In this document: positions 55,472 through 64,000 of the stretch, one piece after another | Layout of the letters: the number at the start of each line of letters is the position of its first letter | How positions within the stretch are numbered: position 1 is the first letter of the stretch | Source: an uncultured Atopobiaceae bacterium | GTDB taxonomy: Bacteria > Actinomycetota > Coriobacteriia > Coriobacteriales > Atopobiaceae | Direction: 5' to 3' | NCBI GenBank assembly: GCA_944321515.1 | Contig: CALULO010000001.1 | Location: 283,950 to 347,949, forward strand | Length of the DNA: 64,000 nucleotides | The notes under the pieces: model-generated | Database searches by the model: none | What the model was told of the DNA's origin: nothing | The model's input: only the letters and a program-made list of their open reading frames with translations | Translations under genes and position numbers: made by a program

Positions 55472-55993
55472 ATGAAGAAGTCAAACGTCATTCTCACCGT
55501 GGTGGCTCTCGTTGCCTCCGCCGTCCTGCTGTGGCTGTGGTACTACCTCGGCTTCAACAACGTGGACTCCCCGCTCGACCTCGTCATGAGCGTCATCTGG
55601 TGGGTGATCGTGGTTGCCGGCGTGGCGCTCGTCGCCAAGGCCGAGAGCACGCGTCGCCAGAACGTCCGCACCGCCTACGTGGGCGACGGCCGACTCTACA
55701 ACAGCGAGTCCGGCCTGCTCACGCTGGGTGCCGGCGCCTCCGCCACCGACTCCGTGGCCGCCGTCCTGGCCGGCCTGGACTACGGCTTTGACCGCGTTGC
55801 CGGGCCCGACCCCGACGACGAGGAGCAGCCGATCAAGTGGAGCCACGTCGTTCGCACGGAGAAGTACGAGCCCGCGCGCAACGACGAAGGCGAGCGTCGC
55901 GGCGAGACCTGGGAGGGCGAGGTCGTGGTCGTTGCGACCGGCAACAAGGTGCCCTTCTCGTCCCGTGAGGAGCTTGCCCGCATCATCGGGTAG
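55472..55993 (+). CDS. Small membrane protein next to the surface protein
   Basis: 173 residues with two membrane helices at about 7-27 and 36-56 and a cytoplasmic acidic domain of about 115 residues (YVGDGRLYNSESGLLTLGAG, PIKWSHVVRTEKYEPARNDEG). I do not recognise a family. It starts 19 bp after the surface-protein stop with GAGAGGGGG, so the two are co-expressed; it may help secretion or anchoring. Confidence 0.7.
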   Translation: MKKSNVILTVVALVASAVLLWLWYYLGFNNVDSPLDLVMSVIWWVIVVAGVALVAKAESTRRQNVRTAYVGDGRLYNSESGLLTLGAGASATDSVAAVLAGLDYGFDRVAGPDPDDEEQPIKWSHVVRTEKYEPARNDEGERRGETWEGEVVVVATGNKVPFSSREELARIIG

Positions 55994-56016
55994 CTGACGG
56001 GTAGCACCCCAACACT

Positions 56017-56049
56017 GGGCCCTCGGAGCTTGCGCTCCGGGGGCCCTTT
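56017..56049 (+). terminator. Terminator after the surface-protein operon
   Basis: GGGCCCTCGGAGC (56017-56029) pairs with GCTCCGGGGGCCC (56034-56046) with one bulge or mismatch, followed by TTTG. Confidence 0.7.
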
Positions 56050-56075
56050 GCTTGCGCGGGTTTTGGCTCGCCCCT

Positions 56076-56128
56076 TAACTTCACTTCCTAACTTCACTTT
56101 GTGAAGTGTGAAGTCAAGAAGTGAAGTT
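56076..56128. repeat. Inverted repeat cluster of ACTTCAC / GTGAAGT
   Basis: TAACTTCAC occurs at 56076-56084 and 56089-56097; the complement GTGAAGT occurs at 56101, 56108 and 56121. The outer arms AACTTCACTTC and GAAGTGAAGTT are perfect complements. It lies 129 bp before the signalling operon and could be an operator or a hairpin. Confidence 0.75.
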
Positions 56129-56256
56129 GAGGCCTTCCCCCGCCGCACCGTGGTTCTTCTCGCCCCGCCCGTTGCCAACGGGAGAGGGGAGGGGGCATAA
56201 ATCGGACACCGCCCCTGCTACACTAGCCCTAGGAGGAAAACCGTCAGGGGGGTGCC

Positions 56257-58814
56257 ATGGCTCGGCAGAGGGGGACAAGAAGACTGCTCGGGCTTCTCGG
56301 CCGCATGCGCCTCAGCCTTGCGGTCTTTGCCCTCTTTGTGGTCATGGCCGTCACCGGCGGCCTCATCCTGCGCGACACGCTGCTGCAGAACGCCTACGAG
56401 TCCAACACCGCCCTCTCGCGCTACTACGCGTCCGAGACGGACAGTAACCTCGTCACCTACGAGGCCCTGCTCGAGTTTGGCACCGCCTCCATCGAGGCGC
56501 GCGTCTACGAGGAGCAGCCGTGGGACTCCATCGAGGAGTGGGCCAACCTCTACTGCGAGCGCCTGCGCACCGTGCTCGGCAACGAGAACATCAACCTGTA
56601 CGGGGTCGTGGACGGCCGCGTGCTGGCGGTGGGCGTGCCGGACCTGGGGGAGGGCTCGGACCCGACCTCGCGCGCCTGGTACCGGGCGGCCACGGAGCGG
56701 CGCGGCGAGCCCGTCTTCACCGACGTCTACGAGGACGCGATCACCGGCGAGCCCGTGGTCACGGTCGCCGAGGCCTGCACCGGCGTGGACGCGGTCCTGG
56801 CCTTTGACGTCTACCCTGAGAGCTTCCAGTTCCGCTTTGCGACCTCGGACCTGCCCGAGGGCGTCTCGTACTTCCTGTGCGACTCGGCGGGCGTGCCCCT
56901 CTACGCCCGGACCGGCCTGGACCCCGCCACCGTTGCGCCCTACCTCGCCGACCTCGTCTCGCGCATAGACGCGGGCGAGTTCGAGGGCCACGACGCGAAC
57001 CTCGTGGACTCGCGCGGCGAGCGGCGAGCGGTGGACTACACGCGGCTCTCCAACGGCTGGTACTCGGTGGTGACCACGCCCTACTCGCTCATCCTGGGCG
57101 ACCTCAACACCGTCTACCTGGTGTTTGTTGCGATGGGTGTGGCGTTTCTCGCCGCTCTTGCCGTGATGGGCGTGCGCGACTGGCGCCGCACCCGCGCGAT
57201 GGAGCGCACCAACGAGACGGTGCGCGTGCTCGGCAACTCCTACTACGCCATCTACCTGGTCAACTACGACGAGGGCACCTACGAGATGATCAAGGGCTCC
57301 GACTACGTGCGCGACCGCATACCGCCGCGGGGGCCCTACCCCGACCTGCTGCGCACGGCGAGCGAGGTCATCGAGGAGAATACCTTCCGCGAGTTCGAGG
57401 AGAGCTTCTCGGCCGAGAACATCCGGAGCCTGGTGGCGGGTCGCGTGCGCGACTACGGCGGCGACTTCCTGCGCAAGTTCGGCGAGCGCTACCGCTGGGT
57501 CAACGTGCGCGTGCTCTACGACGAGTCGCTCGCGCCGGACGAGGTCGTGCTGTGCTTCCGCGAGGTCGATGCGGAGAAGCAGCGCCAGCTCCGCGAGCGC
57601 CACTACCTCGAGCAGGCGCTCGACACCGCGCAGGACAGCCTCGAGTCCAAGCAGGCGTTCTTCAACAACATGAGCCACGACATGCGCACGCCGCTCAACG
57701 CCATCATCGGCCTCACCGAGCTCGCGAGCCGCGACACCGCCGACGCCGAGAAGACCGCCAACTACCTGCGGCGCATCGACCAGTCGAGCCACCAGCTCCT
57801 CAACCTCATCAACGACATTCTGGAGATCTCGCGCATGGAGAGCGGCAAGGTCTCCTTTGCGAGCGAGCGCATGGACCTCGCCCAGACCCTGCGCGACGCG
57901 ATCGCTCCCTTCGAGATGCAGGCCCGCGAGCAGGGCAAGTCCTTCTCGGCGCGCGTGGACGCACCCGACCCCTGGGTGCTCGGCGACCCGATGCGCCTCT
58001 CGCAGGTGATGAACAACCTGCTCTCCAACGCGCTCAAGTACACCGAGCCCGGCGACTCGGTGAGCGTGGCGGTGACGCAGGAGGACCGCGGGGACGTGGG
58101 CAGCTACAAGATCGTGGTGGCCGACACCGGGATCGGCATGTCTGAGGAGTACCTACCGCACGTCTTTGAGCTCTACGCTCGCGAGCAGCGCTTTGGCACG
58201 GCCCAGACGGTGGGCACCGGGCTCGGCATGCCGATCACCAAGAGCTTGGTCACGCAGATGGGCGGCAGCATCGAGGTGGAGAGCACGCTCGACGTGGGCA
58301 CCACCTTCACGGTGACGCTGCCCTTCTCGCCGGCGCCGCCCGAGGACGCCCCGGCCTGCGCCGCCACGCCGAGCGTCGCCGCGGGGATGCCCGAGGACGG
58401 GCCCTCGCTGCTCGCGGGCGCGCGGGTGCTGCTGGCCGAGGACAACGAGATCAACATGGAGATCGCCTCGGAGCTGCTCTCCGAGGCGGGCGTCGAGGTG
58501 GTCCAGGCCTGGAACGGCCAGGAGGCCGTGGACGCCTTTGCGGCGAGCGAGCCGGGCGCCGTCGACGCCGTGCTGCTGGACATGAAGATGCCGGTCATGG
58601 ACGGCTGCGAGGCGGCCCGCGCCATCCGCGCGCTGGACCGCCCGGACGCCCGCGAGGTGCCCATCGTCGCGGTGACGGCCAACGCCTTCGCCGAGGACGT
58701 GGCCGCCACCACCGCGGCCGGCATGGACGCGCACGTCTCAAAGCCCATCGACTTCACGGTGCTGTGCCGCACGCTCGAGTCCCTGATCGCGCGGCGCCAG
58801 GGAGGTGATCTCCC

Positions 58815-58818
<4 letters not shown>
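56257..58818 (+). CDS. Hybrid sensor histidine kinase with Cache-like sensor
   Basis: 853 residues. Membrane helices at about 17-38 and 285-308 flank an external sensor of about 245 residues with dCache-like features (SRAWYRAATERRGEPVFTDVY). A PAS-like region follows, then HisKA with His474 in NMSHDMRTPLNAIIGL, the ATPase with NNLLSNALKYT, DTGIGM and GTGLGMPI, and a receiver domain with LLAEDNEIN and Asp775 in LLDMKMPVMDG. It signals through phosphorelay; Hpt and an output receiver lie downstream in the same operon. Start ATG 56257 follows AGGAGGA. Confidence 0.93.
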
Positions 58819-61027
<2,209 letters not shown>

Positions 61028-61031
<4 letters not shown>

Positions 61032-62188
61032 GGAGGGCCGACCTCCCGGCGAGCGTGCTGAGGCGCTCCGCGGCGCGGCGGCGTGCCTACTTCACGGCAG
61101 ACAGCGAGCGCATCGTCAGCTCCAACCTGGGCAGCGTCGCCGTGGCCTCGGCCATGGTGCTCGCGCTCGTGACGGCGCTCTCCGCGGCGGCGCGGCTGGT
61201 CTCCCCGCTCTGGGAGGCGACCCCCGCCCACGCCGTCGTCCTCGGCGTCTCCGCGGGGGTCCTCGCGGTTTCCCTGCTGCTGCGGCACAGGCTCGCCGCG
61301 CGCCCGGTGGCCTCGACGGCGGTGTGCCTGGCGGCCGAGGCCGCGCTGCTCGCGCTCGTGGTTGCCATCGACGCGACGGCCACGCGCGGTATGCCGGGGG
61401 TCTTCCTGCAGCCGGCGTGCATCGCGCTCACCGCGGTCATCGTCACGCCCTACGCGCTGCCGCTCGTGGTGGCGCTCGGCGCCGAGGTCTCGCTCGCCGT
61501 GCTCTCCGCCGCGCTCAAGTCGGCGCCGGTGGCGCAGTTTGACGCCTTCTCGTGCCTGATCGGGATGGTCGTCGCCGTGGCCGTCTCGCAGGTGACCATG
61601 CACCTGCGGCTGCGCGACTTCGAGGCGCGCGAGGTCCTGCGGGTGAGCTCGCTGCTCGACTCCCTGTGCGGCGTCTACAACAAGGGCGCGCTCGTCGCGG
61701 CGCTGCGCGAGTACCTCGAGCGCTCCGGCGCGCACGCGACGGGGGCGATCCTGCTCTTTGACGTGGACCACTTCAAGGGCGTGAACGACACCCACGGGCA
61801 CTACGCCGGCGACGAGGTCCTGCGCGCCTTCGGCGAGGCGCTGCGCACGAGCTTCAGGGCAACGGACACGGTGGGGCGCTTCGGCGGCGACGAGTTCATG
61901 GTCCTCGCGCCGTCCCTCGTGGACGAGCGCGTCATAAGGGAGAAGGTCGACCGCGTGCGCGCGGCCATGCGCGAGGCAGGGGAGAGGATCCTGGGCGAGC
62001 CGGTCACGCTGAGCTGCGGGGCGCTCTTCGCCCAGGGCCGCGCAGTCACCTACGAGGAGGCGCTGCGTCAGGCCGACGAGGCGCTCTACGAGGCCAAGCG
62101 CTCCGGGCGCGACTGCGTGGTCGTGCGCGACTACGAGTCCGGGGAGAGTCCCGCGCGACGCGCGGGGGAAGCGGAGGTGTGCGGATGA
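61028..62188 (+). CDS. Membrane diguanylate cyclase (GGDEF)
   Basis: 386 residues. About six hydrophobic segments fill residues 35-205. The GGDEF domain begins near LDSLCGVYNKGALVAAL; the metal site is LLFDVDHFKGVNDTHGHYAGD, the signature GGDEF is residues 286-290, and the inhibitory site RATD sits five residues before it (277-280). All catalytic positions are kept, so it should make cyclic di-GMP with product inhibition. It overlaps its neighbours by ATGA junctions. Confidence 0.93.
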
Positions 62189-63303
62189 CGACGCAGACGG
62201 GCGCGGGCACGGACGGCGCGCGCGCCTCGAGGATCCTCGTCGTGGACGACGAGGAGATCAACCGCCTCATCCTGGCGGCGCTCTTCGAGGAGCACTTCGA
62301 GGTCGTCACGGCGTCCGACGGGCAGGAGGCGCTCGAGGTTCTTCTCGCCGATCCGGGCGGGTTTGCCGCCGTCCTGCTGGACGTCATGATGCCCAACGTG
62401 GACGGGATGGAGGTCCTCAAGCGCCTGAAGCCGACGGGGCTGCTCGAGCGCGTGCCGGTGTTTCTCATCACGGCCGAGCGCGGCAACGCCGTCATGGAGG
62501 AGGCGTACCGGCTGGGCGTGATGGACTTCATCGGCAAGCCGGTGGTGCCCTACGTGGTGGTGCGACGGGTGCTCTCCGTGGTGGAGCTCTTCGAGGCGAG
62601 GAAGCGCCTGTCGCTCACGGTGGAGGACCAGCGCCTTCAGCTGCTCGAGCGCGCCGAGCAGATCATCGAGCTCAACCGGGGGATGATCGAGTCACTCTCC
62701 GCGGCGATCGAGTTTCGCGACGGCGAGTCGGGCGAGCACGTCCGGCGTATCCACGACATCACGCGGGCGATGCTGCTCGAGACGCCGTTTGGCGAGGGGC
62801 TCAGCGCGGAGGACGTGGACGACATCGCGCTCGCCTCGATCATGCACGACGTGGGCAAGATTGCCATCCCCGACGCCATCCTCTGCAAGCCGGGCCGCCT
62901 CACGGCCGAGGAGTTCGAGGTGATGAAGACCCACACCACGCAGGGGGCGGTGCTGCTCGGGCGCATCCCGCAGATGCGCTCGCTCGGCGCGTACCGATAC
63001 GCGGTGGACATCGCGCGCCACCACCACGAGCGCTGGGACGGGCGCGGCTACCCGGACGGGCTTGCGGGCGACGAGATCAGCCCGTGGGCGCAGGTGGTGG
63101 GCCTCGCCGACGTGTACGACGCCCTCACCAACCGGCGCGTCTACAAGCCGGCGTTCACGCGCGAGGAGTCGCTGCGGATGATCTGCGACGGGGAGTGCGG
63201 CGCGTTCAACCCGCGGCTGCTGGAGTGCTTCCTGGAGGTCGAGCCCGCGATCGCGCGGCTCTACGAGGGGGCCGAGGCCCCGGAGACGGAGGGTGAGCGA
63301 TGA
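62185..63303 (+). CDS. Response regulator with HD-GYP phosphodiesterase domain
   Basis: 372 residues. The receiver has RILVVDDEEINR and Asp66 in LLDVMMPNVDG, the switch Thr in LITAE and Lys in FIGKPV. The HD-GYP domain has IMHDVGKIAIPDAIL with His221-Asp222, the HTTQG and HHHERWDGRGYPDGL motifs with GYP at 288-290, and VGLADVYDALT. It should hydrolyse cyclic di-GMP when phosphorylated. ATG 62185 is preferred over GTG 62179 because GGAGG at 62172-62176 is eight bases upstream of it. Confidence 0.94.
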   Translation: MTTQTGAGTDGARASRILVVDDEEINRLILAALFEEHFEVVTASDGQEALEVLLADPGGFAAVLLDVMMPNVDGMEVLKRLKPTGLLERVPVFLITAERGNAVMEEAYRLGVMDFIGKPVVPYVVVRRVLSVVELFEARKRLSLTVEDQRLQLLERAEQIIELNRGMIESLSAAIEFRDGESGEHVRRIHDITRAMLLETPFGEGLSAEDVDDIALASIMHDVGKIAIPDAILCKPGRLTAEEFEVMKTHTTQGAVLLGRIPQMRSLGAYRYAVDIARHHHERWDGRGYPDGLAGDEISPWAQVVGLADVYDALTNRRVYKPAFTREESLRMICDGECGAFNPRLLECFLEVEPAIARLYEGAEAPETEGER

Positions 63304-63650
63304 GGCATGAGGTGCTGGCTGCGGGCGGGATCGACGTGGACGACGCGCTGGGACGTCTGATGGGCAGCGAAAAGCTGCTTGCCCGGCTTCTGGGGAAGTT
63401 CCTCGACGATACCAGCTACCAGCGCTTTCTTGACGCGGTTGCGGCCGACGACGCCGAGGCCGGCCTCGAGGCCGCCCACGCGCTCAAGGGCGTGAGCGGC
63501 AACCTCTCCATGGTGCGGGTGCACGAGCTCACCACGCGGGCGTGCGAGCTCATCCGCGCCGGGGACTGGCCCGCCGCCCGCGCCCTCGCGGACGAGCTGG
63601 GCTCCGCGTACTCCAGCGTCAAGGCGGCGATCGAGGCCTGCGAGCTCTAG
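63300..63650 (+). CDS. Histidine phosphotransfer (Hpt) domain protein
   Basis: A 116-residue free-standing Hpt protein. The phosphorylated His is His60 in AAHALKGVSGNLSM. The four-helix layout is typical. It overlaps the HD-GYP gene by ATGA and would relay phosphate from the kinase receivers to the HD-GYP receiver, which completes the pathway within one operon. Confidence 0.9.
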   Translation: MRHEVLAAGGIDVDDALGRLMGSEKLLARLLGKFLDDTSYQRFLDAVAADDAEAGLEAAHALKGVSGNLSMVRVHELTTRACELIRAGDWPAARALADELGSAYSSVKAAIEACEL

Positions 63651-63680
63651 GCGCGCCGGGGTTTCCGCCCCGCCGCTGAG

Positions 63681-63749
63681 CAATTTGGGCCTTCGGTCCA
63701 TGAATCGGGGGTTCGCGTGTGCAGTCTCATGGATCGAAGGCCCAAATTG
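63681..63749. repeat. Inverted repeat with 23-bp arms after the Hpt gene
   Basis: CAATTTGGGCCTTCGGTCC plus ATGA (63681-63703) and its complement at 63727-63749 match at 22 of 23 positions; the mismatch is a G-U pair in RNA. The loop is 23 nt. There is no T run. It may end the signalling operon transcript or be a palindromic element. Confidence 0.8.
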
Positions 63750-63814
63750 CACACGCCTGCCCGCCTCGCGGCCCGTGCCGTTCGCCGACGTTTCCCTCAC
63801 GCCTGCTCCTTCAG

Positions 63815-63858
63815 CTTGCGCTGAGACCAATGTGATATCACAATGGTCTCAGCGCAAG
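63815..63858. repeat. 44-bp palindrome upstream of the SPFH-like gene
   Basis: Arms of 22 bp (starting CTTGCGCTGAGACCA, centre TGTGATATCACA) match at 21 of 22 positions with no loop. It ends 44 bp before the next start codon, a position fitting an operator. Confidence 0.75.
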
Positions 63859-63902
63859 GACGCCCACCCCGGGGCGTGCCCGCCCCAAGGAAAGGAACCG
63901 CA

Positions 63903-64000
63903 ATGACCGTCGAGAAGAAGGCCCGCGCCGCGAACGGCTGGCCCATGCTCTTCGTGAACCTGGCCCTGTACGCCGCGACCGTCTGGATGATGGTCCAGGG
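63903..64000 (+). CDS. SPFH/Band 7-like protein, 5' end only
   Basis: Only the first 32 residues are in the window: a short basic start (MTVEKKARAANGWPM) and one membrane helix (LFVNLALYAATVWMMV). This NGWxML-plus-helix beginning is common in SPFH-domain membrane scaffold proteins, but so little is visible that the family call is tentative. ATG 63903 follows AAGGAAAGGAA. Confidence 0.45.
   Translation, partial: MTVEKKARAANGWPMLFVNLALYAATVWMMVQ

Noticed and set aside
63830..63845. A CRP-type site at TGTGATATCACA
   Set aside because: The spacing between the TGTGA and TCACA halves is 2 bp rather than 6.

Overview
The window is about 64 kb of high-GC chromosome from a Gram-positive bacterium. 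Gene content and order (dnaN-recF-DciA-gyrB-gyrA, rpsF-ssb-rpsR-DUF2232-rplI-dnaB), the bias to G/C third codon positions, strong Shine-Dalgarno sites and frequent GTG/TTG starts all fit a Coriobacteriia member of the Olsenella/Atopobium/Collinsella type. That genus-level guess is an inference. The left end lies close to the replication origin, although oriC itself is not in the window.

Layout. 1-7.4 kb: replication and topoisomerase block (dnaN 3' end, recF, DUF721/DciA, gyrB, gyrA) closed by a terminator. 7.5-13.4 kb: bifunctional nuclease, tRNA-Ile and tRNA-Ala, typA, a TRIC-type channel, two tRNA-Ser genes and a DUF4013 membrane protein. 13.6-18.4 kb: rpsF-ssb-rpsR-DUF2232-rplI, then dnaB. 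18.5-34.7 kb: purine genes purA, purD, purE, purF, purM and purN, interspersed with a degenerate DegV protein, a NUDIX hydrolase, an ABC exporter, a DUF6273 zinc-ribbon protein, pyridoxal kinase and a class B sortase. 34.9-42.0 kb: a carbohydrate module flanked by a GntR and a DeoR regulator. It holds a TIM-like isomerase, a YjbQ protein, Gat-type PTS IIB, IIC and IIA, and a class II aldolase. 42.8-48.9 kb (minus strand): RNA methyltransferase, then a compact pilus or competence-like operon (PilT, four small pilin-like proteins, PilC/GspF, transglutaminase lipoprotein). 49.1-56.0 kb: a DUF4143 ATPase behind 23-bp tandem repeats, a 1540-residue surface protein and its small membrane companion. 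56.3-63.7 kb: a five-gene overlapping signalling operon (two hybrid histidine kinases, GGDEF, REC-HD-GYP, Hpt). 63.9 kb: the start of an SPFH-like gene.

How the parts work together. The left third is housekeeping replication, translation and purine synthesis. The right half is accessory: sugar uptake, surface display, an envelope-spanning pilus-like machine and a cyclic-di-GMP phosphorelay.

The most unusual signals are in the DNA rather than the proteins. (i) A 9-mer, GGCGAGAAG, and its 13-bp extension GGCGAGAAGAACC recur in both orientations about 27 and 7 times, including inverted pairs in hairpins; this resembles DNA uptake signals. (ii) Two mirror-symmetric arrays of degenerate repeats with a 40-42 bp period sit in intergenic DNA at 22.3-22.75 kb and 42.4-42.7 kb. 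(iii) Several very long near-perfect inverted repeats lie between genes. All counts were made by eye.
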